From Ascaphus truei (lineage: Eukaryota; Chordata; Amphibia; Anura; Ascaphidae), in contig CM071568.1 of assembly GCA_036426205.1 (NCBI GenBank), forward strand, positions 124,261,881-124,325,880: a stretch of DNA of 64,000 nt, given 5' to 3'. The notes beneath the pieces were generated by a model. The model ran no database searches. It was not told the origin of the DNA and saw only the letters and a list, made by a program, of their open reading frames with translations. Both the position numbers and the translations under genes were made by a program. The number at the start of each line of letters is the position of its first letter. Position 1 is the stretch's first letter. This document shows, piece after piece, positions 1-10,567 of this stretch.

Positions 1-59
1 ACAGCGACAACAGAGGGTGACTTCTTCAGGGTACTCTTTTCTTCTCCTCTCTTTTTCCT

Positions 60-630
60 GGGGAGAAGTGCAGACGTCACCGCCCGAGATGGGGCAGCGA
101 CATCTCCTGCAGTCCCAGGGGGGACCTAGGCCCCCGAGGGCCCCACGCCCCGGTGGGCGCAGCGGCACAGGGTGTCTCCTCCTGGGGGGGGACAGCGACA
201 ACAGAGGGTGGCCGCTCCAGGGCGACCCCCTCCCTCCGCTCCCCGGGGAGAGGTGCAGATGTCACTGCTCGAGATGGGGCAGCAACATCTCCTGCGGTCC
301 CAGGGGGGACCTGGGCCCCCGAGGACCCCTCTGTGGTGGGTGCAGGTGTCACTGTTCGAGATGGGACAGTGACATCTCCTGCGGTCCCAGGGGGGGCCTG
401 GGCCCCCGAGGGCCCTGCTGTGGTGGGCACAGATGTCACTGTTCGAGATGGGACAGCGACATCTCCTGCGGTCCCAGAGGGGACCTGGGCCCTCGAGGGT
501 TTTTCCTTCTCCCTCTGTTCTTTGGGGAGAGGTACAGACATCACTGTTCGGGATGGGACAGCAACATCTCTTGCGGTCTCTGGAGGGACCTGGGCTCTCG
601 AGGGCCCCGCTGTGGTGGGCACAGCGGCAC
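60..630. repeat. Tandem repeat of about 90 bp inside ORF1
   Basis: Diverged units carrying a GTCACTG.TCGAGATGGG core recur near positions 76, 258, 348, 435 and 541, spaced about 87-105 bp. They stay in frame with ORF1 on the minus strand, so they encode a repeated Val/Pro/Thr-rich peptide in its C-terminal tail. Confidence 0.7.
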
Positions 631-1468
631 CGGGTGTCTTGGCAGAGGGAGGGGCGGGTGCAGGAGCTGAAGTGGGATTTCTATTCCCTTTGGGGCAACT
701 CCTACGAGTGTGCCCCAGCTCCTTGCACAAATAACACCTAACCCCCTCCGTGCCATAAAACACAGTGTATTGAATGCCCTCGTAGGGCACCCTAAAGGAC
801 CCCTCCACAGATTCTGTGCTCCCCGGCAGCAGCAGCTGTACCTGCCGCCTAAATGAGAGCACATGCCTCAGCGCTCTATCCCTGCAGCCCAGCGGAATTT
901 TTGTTATGGGAGATTTAATATCTCCCAGGGCTTGCAGGCGTGGGCGCATGAGGCTGTCTGGGATGAAGGGGGGCACATTGGACAGGATGATTTTTGTGCC
1001 TAACCCCTCCATGGGCTCTATGGGGATGTAGGTCCCCCCTACACTGATGCCTTTCTGCACCAGGGTGTGGGTGGCAGCCAGCATACGGAGGAAGAAAATT
1101 CCCCTCCCATACATCTTGCTGGCCGCCACCACAGCAGAGGGACCCACAACGTCTGCCACAGCCCTCACATAGATCTCCATGTTGAGGCTAGGTGACATTG
1201 GGCACCTCACCCCAAGCTTCCTGCTCACACCGGGCGTGGCCCGAGCGTTGTTGTTGCTGGGGTCAACGCCTGCAGCTGCCACCTGCGCCCATGTTGAAAC
1301 TGGGACGGCAGGAGTTAAACTGACAACAGGAGCCGGGGGAGGTGTGGCCAGGGCACTGGATGTACCAGGCCTAGGGCTGTGGTTATTGATCCTAGGGGCC
1401 CCAGTTTTTGGGGTACGATGTCCAGGTGTGGCCCCCATTGCTGCACTAGTCCTATTCCCCCCAGGCAT
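77..1468 (-). CDS. Gag-like ORF1 protein of a Tx1/L1-type LINE (CCHC zinc knuckle)
   Basis: An open frame of 463 codons is read on the minus strand. Around residues 245-262 it has one CCHC knuckle of the form C-x2-C-x4-H-x4-C (YLCKELGHTRRSCPKG). The N-terminus is Pro/Ala/Thr-rich with a TWAQVAA motif, and the C-terminus is a repetitive Pro/Ala/Val-rich tail. Proteins of this shape are ORF1 of amphibian Tx1-type LINEs, often annotated as ZCCHC3-like, and are thought to bind element RNA. The frame is intact, so the copy may be fairly young. The reverse transcriptase ORF2 would lie to the left of position 1, outside the window. A host ZCCHC gene is less likely because this type of ORF is highly repeated in frogs. 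Confidence 0.7.
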   Translation of the reverse strand: MPGGNRTSAAMGATPGHRTPKTGAPRINNHSPRPGTSSALATPPPAPVVSLTPAVPVSTWAQVAAAGVDPSNNNARATPGVSRKLGVRCPMSPSLNMEIYVRAVADVVGPSAVVAASKMYGRGIFFLRMLAATHTLVQKGISVGGTYIPIEPMEGLGTKIILSNVPPFIPDSLMRPRLQALGDIKSPITKIPLGCRDRALRHVLSFRRQVQLLLPGSTESVEGSFRVPYEGIQYTVFYGTEGVRCYLCKELGHTRRSCPKGNRNPTSAPAPAPPSAKTPGAAVPTTAGPSRAQVPPETARDVAVPSRTVMSVPLPKEQREKEKPSRAQVPSGTAGDVAVPSRTVTSVPTTAGPSGAQAPPGTAGDVTVPSRTVTPAPTTEGSSGAQVPPGTAGDVAAPSRAVTSAPLPGERREGVALERPPSVVAVPPQEETPCAAAPTGAWGPRGPRSPLGLQEMSLPHLGR

Positions 1469-2448
1469 GATAAAATAAGTCTCTAAGTAAGGGGAGGAAA
1501 TAGTGCTTAGGGAGAGAGATGCAGAGAGGAAACTGTCCCTTTAATAACCAATTAACTATCTCTGCACAGGGAGGGGAAGAAAAACAGCTTTTTAAAAACC
1601 TGCTGTAATCTTCTCTTTTCTCCCCTTATTATTTAACTCTCTCTCTTACAAGAAACCACACCACAATATTGAAGGTCTTAAAGTAAGACACAGAGTTCCC
1701 AAAAATGCAAATGACAAAAGGAAATCAGGCTTAAATTAGGGTGAAATTAGAAGAAAAAGAAACAACCAGGGGTGGGTGAGGTGAGAGGGGTTGAGACTAC
1801 AGTTTCCAGCCAGCCACAGTGTAGCTTTGCTGGGTTGAATCACTGCAGCCTCTGGGTGAAAACCAAAAACGGTTTTTAAACCTGAAAAAGCACCCCAAAC
1901 CCTCTAAAAACTCACAATATACTCACAGTATACTCCCCCACAGATCCACAGCAAAATATAACAAATAAAGAAAGAAGAAAGCTGATTCCTTACCAAATGC
2001 CTGGGAGCTCTTCACACACGCTTCTGAGTGAGAAGCTGGAGATAGGTCAGGAAGAGAAGAGGAGGAGACAGAAGGGGCAGTCAGGGGAATGGCCTGAACA
2101 GCTTGGGAGGTGGAGACAGGGGAAACCACATAAGAAGAGTCTGTACGCGCGCCCCCTGTAAGCTGGGGATGCGCGCGCACAGGCTGTAACACAGGCGCGG
2201 CCCGCACGGAGTCAGGGAAGACTGCAGGAGGGGGACGGAGCCAAGAGAAGGGGAACGCGTGTGAGGCCTGTGCCCGTGCGATGGCCAGCAAAGGCAGAGA
2301 GGAGCATGCACGCGCGTCCCCCGTGGGCTGAGAGGGTGCACGCACCGGACACGTCACCAGGCGCACAGAACGCCGGAGTGAGAAGGAGTAGAAAGGGTAA
2401 CAGGAGATGGGAGAGAGGGACAGGGAGAGGAAAGAATCTCCTGAGTCG
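1469..2448. other. No gene seen; possible LINE leader and GC-rich repeat
   Basis: Positions 1469-1930 directly precede ORF1 on the minus strand and may be the LINE 5' leader. Positions 2140-2360 are GC-rich with many CGCGCG steps. The long minus-strand frame across this stretch has low-complexity Ser/Pro composition and resembles no family I know. Confidence 0.4.
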
Positions 2449-3300
2449 TCACAGTCGGGTACTGAGGGGAAGGGCATTCCAGAGGTGTGGGGCAGTCAGT
2501 GAAAAAGGTTTAAGACGGGAGAGGGCTTTAGATACAAAGGGGGTAGAAAGAAGACATCCTTGAGAAGAACGCAAGAGTCTGGATGGTGCATAATGCGAAA
2601 TTAGGGCTGAGATGTAAGGAGGAGCAGAAGAGTGTAAAGCTTTAAAAGTGAGGAGAAGAATGGAGTGTGAGATGCGGGATTTAATCAGAAGCCAGGAGAG
2701 GGATTTCATGAAGGGAGATGCTGAGACGGATCTAGGAAAGAGTAGAGTGATTCTGGCAGCAGCGTTTAGGATAGATTGTAGGGGAAACAGGTGAGAGGCA
2801 GGAAGGCCGGACAGCAGGAGGTTACAGTAATCAAGACGGGAGAGAATCAGGGGCCTGAATCAGAGTTTTAGCAGTCGAGTAACGGAGGAAAGGGCGTATC
2901 TTTGTTATATTGTGGAGGAAAAAGCAACAGGTTTTAGAAATGTTTTGAATGTGAGGGGCGAATGTGAGAGAGGAGTCGAGTGTGACCCCTAGGCAGCGTG
3001 CTTGGGCTACTGGGTGAATGATCGTACTGTAGTTCCAACAGTAATGTGGAAGGAGGTAGTAGGGCCAGTTTTGAGAGGAAGTATGAGGAGCTCTGTTTTA
3101 GCCATGTTGAGTTTAAGGCGGCGGAGGGCCATCCAGGATGATATAGCAGAGAGACATTCAGAAACTTTGGTTTGTACAGCAGGTGTAAGGTCGGGTGTTG
3201 AAAAGTATATTTGTGTGTCGTCAGCATAGAGGTGATATTTAAACCCAAAAGATGTTATTAGGTCACCTAGAGAGAGTGTGTACAGAGAAAAGAGAAGAGG
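2449..3300 (-). mobile_element. L2-clade LINE relic (end of reverse transcriptase and C-terminus)
   Basis: The minus strand encodes an RT fragment with the catalytic box in [15 protein letters not shown] (about 3245-3200). It continues through the L2-type thumb ([14 protein letters not shown]) into a C-terminal piece ending NALPLSTRL near 2449. The pieces lie in different frames, so the copy is dead. The YADDTQ box with [13 protein letters not shown] just before it is typical of L2. The N-terminal part is lost where the foldback element at 3300 begins. Confidence 0.8.
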
Positions 3301-3960
3301 TAGTACCCGGAAATTACCCGGAACCAGCCCATGGCACTGGGATCCAGTGCCGGGTAATTTCCGTTCTGCTCCCTCGGTTCTCCTCTTGGAGAACGGCAGG
3401 AGCAGAGAAGCAGAAGACTTACCTGCAGCCGGTGACGGAGGGTGAGGAAGACTGTGGCGAAGGTTGAGGAGGACCACGACGACATCCTGATGGCGTTGGG
3501 TGCAATGTAAGACATCCTTCAGGCGGTGGCAGCAGAGGATGTCATTCTTCAGCCGGTGGGAGCAGTGGAAGACATCCTTCACAACCGGTGCCGGTGGGAG
3601 CAGAGGGACATGTGACCGGAGCAGGAGCGTTACTGTTGGACAGCCGAGGAGCTACACCGGAAGTCGAAAGTCGCGCTCCTCCCCAACTGTCCAATAGTAA
3701 CGTTCCTGCTCTGGTCACATGTTCCTCTGTGAAGGATGTCTTCAGCTGCTGCTACCAGTGGAAGAATGACGTCCCCTACTGCCACCGCCTGAAGGATGTC
3801 TTCTGCTGCTCCCACCACCAGGATATCGCCGTAGTTCTCCTCACCCTCCACCACGATCCTCCTCACCCTCCGCCGCCGGCTGCAGGTGAGCCAAAACTAC
3901 CCGGCCGTAACCCTAGTTACCTGGCCGGGTATTTTTTTTCCCGGGTACCCGGTACCCATT
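3300..3960. repeat. Foldback (long inverted repeat) element
   Basis: The sequence from about 3303 to 3650 reappears reverse-complemented from about 3660 to 3955. Matching landmarks are GACATCCTTCA against TGAAGGATGTC, GAGCAGGAGCGTTACT against AGTAACGTTCCTGCTC, and CCGGGTA ends. The arms contain ~40-bp sub-repeats (CATCCTTCAGGCGGTGG and variants). It interrupts the neighbouring L2 relic. No transposase is visible, so it is non-autonomous; superfamily unknown. Confidence 0.75.
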
Positions 3961-5934
3961 ATCCTGTCATTTTTTGGACCCAGTACATCACTAATTGTGA
4001 TATGACATCCCTGAAAATATTTACCACATTAAACGTTGTTGTAGCAGACTGAGCTATCTGATCTTCAGGGCAGATTTAAGATTATCTGTTTATTAAAGCC
4101 GCCTATCTGCCCCAATGCTGCACACCAGCTGCGTGTGATTTACCAAAGAAAACAAATATAATTGAAAGGAATTGGCATTTTTCCTGTGATAAATCTTGTG
4201 CAGTATTTTATGTACTTGCTGTGCCCACGTTTTGCGGCTGGGAGGATTATTAAGTAGAACTGTTATTGTTTAGTCCTTGTCTGGGCAGCTCAGTTCAGGT
4301 AGTTTATGATATCACTTAAACATTTTTGTTTCAAGTTAGAGCTGAACAATAGGGACCTTATGCTTGCATTATTTGACGATACATTTGTATTTTTTATATA
4401 GCGCTGTCCGTGCACACAGTAGCATTTTGCAGGCACAATCAGTCCCTGCCAGAAGAATTTACAATCTTATTTAAATGCCCGGGGCACAGGGAGATAGTTA
4501 CTATCCCAATGTTACAATGAGAGTTGACACTAGTATTTGAACCAGCTTCACCAGCTTCAAAAGCAGTGGTCTCAATATTATTACAATTCACATATCTTCA
4601 TTTGATAACTATAGAGTCAAAAAGTAAAAAGGAATGAAAGACATTGTTACTCAAATAAATCTAATCAGACATTTGTTGTTTTTGCATTTTATTCAGTGAC
4701 TGCAATATGCCGGAAAACCCTATTTTCTTGCAGTGCAATGTCCAAAAGAGGGGCAGGAATATGTAAGTAAATTGTTGCATATTTTCAGTTTTACCGTGTA
4801 TCCATGAACTCAAACATCCATATTCATAGAAAACACAGCCAAATAAATGTAATTTAGTTTTGTTTTAGTACATAACAAAATGAATGAAATATGAAACGGA
4901 AAGGAGAAATGACACCTGCAGTGATATGCAAACAGGATTACTGCATCTAGCTGTAAAATACAAATAAAAATCACATACACGCATAAAAGACTCCTTGTGC
5001 ATGGTGTTACTATCTGTGAAAAATTGATGTTTTCATGTATTTGTTCTAAATGTTTTTTGGAATGAGAGTGCAACATGGTTATTCTGAATGTTACAATACT
5101 GTTTTTTTGCCAGGTTTTTTTTTTTTTTTTTTAATCTATAGAGACATTTGCATGCATTTCTTGAGAAAGGCCTTACCTACCCAAGTATAATATAGAGCAC
5201 CTTCTTCGTATTTTAACATTGGAGGTCACTGTGCAGTCGTTTTGCTGCTTTGCATCTGTAGTCCCTTGGATAATAACCAATGGTTGGTTGATGGTTGGCA
5301 TTTGTTTTCTCTTATCTCTGGGAACTACATGGCCACCAACCTTTTAACATTAAATAAACGGTATATCTTTTAGAACTAACCTGTGGAAACAAAAAGCGTC
5401 ATGCTTACTGTTCATTGTGATTTGACTAGTTCAAAAAGAGCACTGCTTCATGTCTCTTGAATGCTTGTCTATGCTTAAATGAATATAACAGAGAGAACTC
5501 TTGCTTCAGCCTAGGACTAAAAATGGTAAGGTGCAATAAAGGGACTGCGCTATTGCTGATACACACACACAAAAGAGAAAAAGAATATCTCCTCATCTGC
5601 ACTCACTAACACTAACAGGTTGAGAAATGGCAATCACTGAAAAAATAAATAAAACATAACCTTTACTTATGTTTTATATTAAAAACACAGCTGCTGTATT
5701 TACAAACATCTTATGTTCTTAAAAAGTGCGGTTGTACTGATGTGATAATATAGTCAAGATTTTATTTTTAATCCTTAGTACCACTAATATCAATTTTTTT
5801 TACTTCTCAGGTCAATCTATATGTGACCACCCTCTTTCCAATAATACATTTTCATTTCTCCAGTGTCCCAGTTTATTTATTTAGTTGTACTTAAAGTGGC
5901 AATCCATGCGATTTTTTTTTTGGCAAAGTGTTTA
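3961..5934. other. AT-rich stretch without a gene
   Basis: Apart from the short repeat at 4376-4600 I see no coding sequence, RNA gene or recognisable element. A run of T at 5115-5133 and AT-rich sequence dominate. It could be upstream intron of GPLD1, but no exon was recognised. Confidence 0.5.
4376..4600 (+). repeat. SINE/L2-tail-like interspersed repeat
   Basis: It begins TTTTTATATAGCGCTG and includes GGGGCACAGGGAGATAG and a GTATTTGAACC segment. Together these match a very common amphibian repeat layout (TATAGCGC... CCCTGCC... CAGGGAGATA... TTGAACC). A related start occurs at the 3' end of the L2 relic near 28843 and a related end at 38690-38815. Assignment is from memory of the repeat style. 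Confidence 0.5.
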
Positions 5935-6110
5935 TATATATAAAACAGAAATAGCCATGTTAGTCCAGTTGCGATAGTGCAGAATAAATGAGTACTTCAG
6001 TATTAGGTGGTACCTTTTTTATTTGGACTAACAATTTTATGTCATAGGACAAGCTTTCTAGAGTTCTTCTCTCTTCCTCAGGTTGGCAATAGTGATTTAA
6101 CAAGGAATCA
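5935..6110. repeat. Interspersed repeat with TTATTTGGACTAACAA core
   Basis: The stretch with GCCATGTTAGTCCAGTT, GGTGGTACCTTTTTTATTTG and AAGCTTTCTAGAGTTCTTC has the order of motifs of a dispersed vertebrate repeat I recognise by pattern but cannot name with confidence. No coding potential. Confidence 0.4.
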
Positions 6111-6150
6111 GGAATCTATGGAAAAAACAGCAGGGGGAAAAAACCAACAG

Positions 6151-6152
<2 letters not shown>

Positions 6153-6186
<34 letters not shown>
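6153..6186. repeat. (GT)n microsatellite
   Basis: About 17 uninterrupted GT units. Confidence 0.95.
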
Positions 6187-6187
<1 letters not shown>

Positions 6188-6639
6188 TGAGACAGTGAGG
6201 GTGTGCAGGCCCATCCTGCACAGAGAGTCCATGCAGGACCCCTAAGAGAAAGGGAACTGCAGAGAGATAGAGTTGCTCCACTGGACCAGTGCATGCAGCA
6301 GAGACCAGGACCTGACAATACAGAGAGAAGCAGGCAGAGAGAGGCTACTACAGAGAGAGATTAGGGAGCCCAGCTGTGCAGGAATGACATCAGGTTGGAG
6401 TGGGTGAGCTACTGTAACCCACAAAGGATATAAACTGTAGTTATATTGCGATCACAGTTTGATCTTTGTGAAGCACCAGGCCTGCAACACACACACAGTT
6501 TATGAGCTCCAACGATTGTGCTAGCACACCAGGATCTACAGGCCAGTACCCCATGATTTAATTATAGAGAGATAAAAGTTATTATTTGTTTGAATATAAA
6601 TAAAGAGGGGTTACATATATGTGTGTATATATCATTGAC

Positions 6640-6956
6640 GCTGGGGATCTCTGGAGCTGAAACCCATTAATATCAACTCCAGGGACTGCCTGCTTCTGGA
6701 GATACATATGTCCGTAGTAGGTGTTGGTAGCCGCTCTGCAAAGCTCCCATGCTCTTCAAGCCATAGAAAGCTACAACGTAATCAGTGCGGCTTTCTATTA
6801 GCACCCGCATGATGCAGGAGCTTTAAACTTTAAAGCCCAGCTAGCTCAGCCGGAGTGGCTACCGGCACCTACTATGAAGGTAAGTATATTTTGATCAGAG
6901 GGTCCCCAGAGCTAAAATTAATGGGGTTCACCTCTGGAGTCCCCATGCTTCCCTCA
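6640..6956. repeat. Inverted repeat around a GGAGCTGAAACCCATTAAT core
   Basis: GATCTCTGGAGCTGAAACC..TTAAT near 6648 is mirrored by CCCCAGAGCTAAAATTAATG near 6903. Another member of the same family lies at 17663-17790 (CCAGAGCTATAATTAATGGG). This looks like a family of non-autonomous palindromic insertions. Confidence 0.55.
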
Positions 6957-7251
6957 TGTAATGGATCGGGGACTCACGGTTCCCAGCGTGTCCCCGTCAC
7001 CCCAGGTCCCACAGTGGCTAGCTGTTCCGCTCCCCTACGTCCCCAATCTCTATCTCCCTCTCTGAGACGTTCCTCCACGGCACGGTCCGCACGCCATGGC
7101 TCACTCTCTGCGCACGCGCGCGGTCCCCTCACCAAGCGCGTGGGCTCCCGCTCGCGGGTTCCCTATTGAGGTACACGCGTCCCTCGGCGTGCCTCCGTCA
7201 TCCCTGCTCTTTCCCTACCTGGTTCCTCTGCTCCTCCTTCCCCTCTGTCTC
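6957..7251 (+). other. GC-rich LTR-like sequence, left part, split by the chromovirus
   Basis: This CpG-rich, CT-rich stretch resembles the flank resuming at 12962 in composition. The chromovirus at 7252-12961 sits between them with a near-identical 5-bp duplication (GTCTC/GTTTC). I infer that both halves were one older LTR-like insertion. No coding sequence. Confidence 0.4.
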
Positions 7252-8050
7252 TGTAAGGTCCGGGGGAACACCTCTCTCTAAGGGGGTTCCTCCCGCGACT
7301 TTACCTGCCTCCGCTCCAGCTCTGCCTCCTCGCTGCCTAGGGCGGGATCTTCCTTCTCCGCTTCCCGCGGCGGCTACTGAACGCGCGCATGCACGCGCAC
7401 GGCCGAGGACCTTTACGTCCTCCCTCAGGAGGAGTTCCCGCCCCCAGCTGAGGCCGCGCGCCTCTCCCGCACGGCGCACACGCCTGATGCGTGTGCACCG
7501 CTCACAAGCTGCACTAGCGCAGCTGTGGTAAGTTTCTCCCTACCAATCCCTATCTTCCCTGGGGCCGCTCCCTCGTTACTCCCCCTCTCCCTATTGGTCC
7601 TTCCTCCTACTTATACCTTGCTCAGCCATTCATTCTTTGGCTGAGCATAACTTTGTATGACCTGTGTTAACCACGGTTGTGCCTGCCTCAGTTCCTGTCT
7701 CTTTGTCTCCTTAGTGATCCCTTGTGTACTGAACTGGCCTGGCTGTGGATCCGCTCTGGACTTCTACCCTTGGTTTGTATCCTGACCTCCTGGACTCCCC
7801 GACCCCTTTATCTCGGTTTACGGATTTCGACCTACCTCCCGGCTCTTAACCCCAGGCTCTCGGTACCAACTATCTTCTGGGACCTCCCTTCTTGTCTGGC
7901 GAGTATCTTACTTTATCTTATACTCCCAGACGGTTCCAGACGCCTATTTTCCACTTTCCAAGCGTGTCCCCGTAGCTGTGGGTGCAGTTTGTTACCCATC
8001 TCACCTAAGTTTCGGGGTTCCTCCTTGTCCGTGGTGAGCACAGCGTAACA
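7252..8050 (+). repeat. 5' LTR of the chromovirus
   Basis: 799 bp, TG...CA ended, closely matching 12155-12961 with scattered substitutions and small indels (for example 7337-7352 against 12237-12252). It holds a TATA-like TTATA at 7611 and the self-primer sequence at 7639-7650. Confidence 0.93.
7611..7650 (+). promoter_or_regulatory. TATA-like box and presumed RNA start with self-primer
   Basis: CTTATACC around 7610-7617 lies about 28 bases before GGCTGAGCATAA (7639-7650). That 12-mer is the exact reverse complement of the 12 bases after the LTR (8051-8062). In Tf1/sushi elements the 5' end of the transcript folds back and primes reverse transcription this way. GCTCAGCC at 7620-7627 also pairs with GGCTGAGC, giving a competing hairpin across the start. 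The 3' LTR copy has one change (last A to G). Confidence 0.7.
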
Positions 8051-8062
8051 TTATGCTCAGCC
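8051..8062 (+). other. Primer binding site matching the element's own 5' RNA end
   Basis: TTATGCTCAGCC follows the LTR directly, with no TGG-starting tRNA-type primer site. It is perfectly complementary to 7639-7650, supporting self-priming. It overlaps the first gag start codon at 8053. Confidence 0.75.
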
Positions 8063-8982
8063 CAACGGACATGGACCCTGAAGAGGTTGAGCAACCAAGC
8101 CCCATGCAGCGACTTCTCCAGCTAGAGGCGCAGCTTGCTTCCATGACGCAGGAGCTCTCTAGACTCTCCTCGTTGCAGCATTCCCCAGGCTCCTCTGCCA
8201 TGGCAGCTGCGGCGTTTCCCTCCCCGGGTCTTCCCGTGGCTGTGGATCCTCGTCTCCCGGCTCCCAACCGCTATGCAGGGGATCCCCACGAGTGCAGAGG
8301 GTTTCTTAATCAGTGCGAGATGCAATCTGAATTATCTCCTTCACGCTTCCCCACTGCACGTTCAAAGGTGGCCTATATTATGTCTTTCTTGAATGGAAAG
8401 GCCCTAGCCTGGGCATTCCCCATCTGGGAGCGGGAGCCTGCCATGACGCGTGACTATTCTCGCTTTCTTCGAGAATTCAGGCAAGTATTTGATACGCCTG
8501 GTCGCCAAATTACGGCAGATTCTTCTCTCTTCCATATTTCCCAGGGTTCTCGTCCTGTCGCCGAGTATGCTTTGGACTTCCGGACCATCGCGGCGGAGAC
8601 CTCCTGGAACGATGGCTCACTATCAGCAGCTTTTTGGCAGGGTCTGTCGGATGCCATCAAGGACCAGCTGGCCACCATGGAGAGACCCACCAGATTGGAG
8701 GATCTCATTGCGGTCTGCATCCGTGTGGACCAGCGGCTACGAGAGAGAAGACTTGAACGCGCTCTTCCTCGTACCACCTCCTCCCGGTCTTCCAGCCGCA
8801 GTCTCGTCCATTACGTTCCCCAACCTTTGGATGAGCCCGAACCTATGCAGCTCGGAGGTCATCGGCTATCCGCGTCTGAGAGACAGCGCCGACGAGATGG
8901 TGGACTGTGCCATTACTGCGGTCATCCCGGTCATCTGCTGGTAAGCTGCCCTCTGCGACCGGGAAACGCCAGGACCCAATAA
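8053..8982 (+). CDS. Gag of the chromovirus (PEG10/RTL-like)
   Basis: 309 codons, open throughout. The start at 8053 sits inside the primer site; the Met at 8071 (MDPEE) is an alternative. A Gln-rich coiled segment at residues 20-45 is followed by a capsid domain with RYAGDPHECRGFLNQC and VAYIMSFLNGKALAWA. A nucleocapsid knuckle CHYCGHPGHLLVSC lies near residue 287. Such Gag proteins build the particle that packages element RNA. Length and motif order fit the sushi family, and nothing here looks domesticated because the rest of the element is attached and decayed. Confidence 0.85.
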   Translation: MLSPTDMDPEEVEQPSPMQRLLQLEAQLASMTQELSRLSSLQHSPGSSAMAAAAFPSPGLPVAVDPRLPAPNRYAGDPHECRGFLNQCEMQSELSPSRFPTARSKVAYIMSFLNGKALAWAFPIWEREPAMTRDYSRFLREFRQVFDTPGRQITADSSLFHISQGSRPVAEYALDFRTIAAETSWNDGSLSAAFWQGLSDAIKDQLATMERPTRLEDLIAVCIRVDQRLRERRLERALPRTTSSRSSSRSLVHYVPQPLDEPEPMQLGGHRLSASERQRRRDGGLCHYCGHPGHLLVSCPLRPGNARTQ

Positions 8983-9389
8983 GGTATGAGAGGGTCTCGT
9001 TGGGTGTAATTTCTTCTCCTCTTTCTTCTTCTAAAGTACTTCCCACTCGTATAATGCTGCCTATTTCTCTGGCCTGGAATAACTCCCTGATCCCTGCTTC
9101 TGCATTTATAGATTCTGGGTCTCAGGGAAACTTTATTGATCAGAGTTTTGCCTATAGGAATGGGATTCCCTTCCGATCTAAGGCTGTTCCAGTTGGTCTG
9201 GAGGCCATAGACGGGCGTCCACTCCAACCAGCCTGTATTTCCCTGAAGACTTGTTCTCTATCCCTCTCCACGGAGGACGGTCACCAAGAGAAAATTATCT
9301 TGGACGTGATCCACACTCCATCGGTAGATGTGATTCTGGGACTCCCCTGGCTGCAACTTCATAACCCACAATTAGATTGGGTTAATTAA
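8907..9389 (+). pseudogene. Protease region of the chromovirus pol
   Basis: A second frame overlaps the end of gag and carries the retropepsin active-site motif IDSGSQGNFIDQSF near residues 67-80. It then has VDVILGLPWLQLHNP, the usual end of the fold. It stops at 9387-9389 (TAA after WVN), before the reverse transcriptase, so pol is broken. Positions 9390-9529 still read as linker in shifted frames. Confidence 0.8.
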
Positions 9390-9529
9390 GAACCCATACG
9401 ATGGAGCCCCCAGTGCCTTAAGACCTGTCTTCCCCCCAAACGGATGTTAGCCGGAGTGGAATTACCCGCAGAGTATAAAACTTCCCTTCCAATGGTCTGG
9501 CGGACGTTTTTGATAAGGTACGTTCTGAA

Positions 9530-10567
9530 GTGTTACCTCCTCATAGAGACTTTGACTGTCCTATTGAGCTCTTTCCCGGTGCTACCTTACCCAAGAGCCG
9601 TTCTTACCCCCTATCCATACCCGAGACCAAGGCCATGACCGAGTATATTCAGGATAATTTGAGGAAGGGTTTCATCCGCAATTCTTCATCTCCAGCTGGA
9701 GCTGGATTTTTTTTTGTTAAGAAAAAGGATGGTTCCTTGCGCCCCTGTATTGACTACAGAGGTCTTAACAAAATTACGATCAAGAACCGTTACCCCCTGC
9801 CACTTATTTCCGAACTCTTCGATCGTCTACAGGGGGCAACAATTTTTTCCAAACTTGATCTCCGCGGAGCCTATAACCTTGTCCGCATCCGTCAGGGCGA
9901 CGAATGGAAGACCGCCTTTAACACCCGGGATGGGCATTATGAATATCTAGTCATGCCTTTCGGCCTGTGCAATGCCCCGGCGGTCTTCCAGGAGTTTGTC
10001 AACGAGATCTTCCGTGATCTCCTCGACAGCTTCGTTATCGTATATCTTGACGATATCCTTATTTTTTCCAAATCCCTCTCTGACCACATTCAACACACCA
10101 AATTAGTCCTGTCCTGCCTTCGGGAGAACAATCTCTACGCTAAGCTAGAGAAATGTTCCTTTCATCTTTCTTCCATTCCATATATCATTTCTAGCACTGG
10201 CTTCTCTATGGACCCAGTCAAACTCAAGGCTGTCTTAGAATGGCCACAACCCACTTCCCTGAAAGCCATACAGCGATTCTTGGGATTTGCGAATTACTAT
10301 CGTAAATTCATCAGGAACTTTTCTTCTATCGTGGGCCCCATTACTGCCCTCACCAAAAAGGGAGCTAACACAGCAGTCTGGTCTCCTGCAGCTCTCCAAG
10401 CGTTCGACTCCCTCAAAAAATCTTTTGCTTCTGCTCCTATTTTGCGTCACCCTGACCCCGGGCTTCCCTTTACCCTAGAGGTAGACGCATCCGACGTCGG
10501 TGCTGGCGCCATTCTCTCTCAGAGACAGTCCCCACAGGCCAAACTTCATCCCTGTGGGTTCTTTTAA
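9530..10567 (+). pseudogene. Reverse transcriptase domain of the chromovirus
   Basis: 345 codons with all core RT blocks: [45 protein letters not shown] and the catalytic YLDDILIFS (YLDD at 10043-10054). It continues through the thumb and connection ([16 protein letters not shown]) into the start of RNase H ([16 protein letters not shown]). The frame is lost just after HPCGFF in the A-run at 10565-10577. The domain looks catalytically complete, but it is not joined to an intact polyprotein. Confidence 0.9.

Noticed and set aside
1923..2477. 184-codon minus-strand frame
   Set aside because: Ser/Pro-rich low-complexity composition, no family resemblance, crosses a GC-rich repeat into the L2 relic.
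4728..4756. AG...GT bounded 29-base stretch after TTTTCTTGCAG
   Set aside because: Good splice-like borders but the nine residues match no GPLD1 segment and no phase-compatible neighbour was found.
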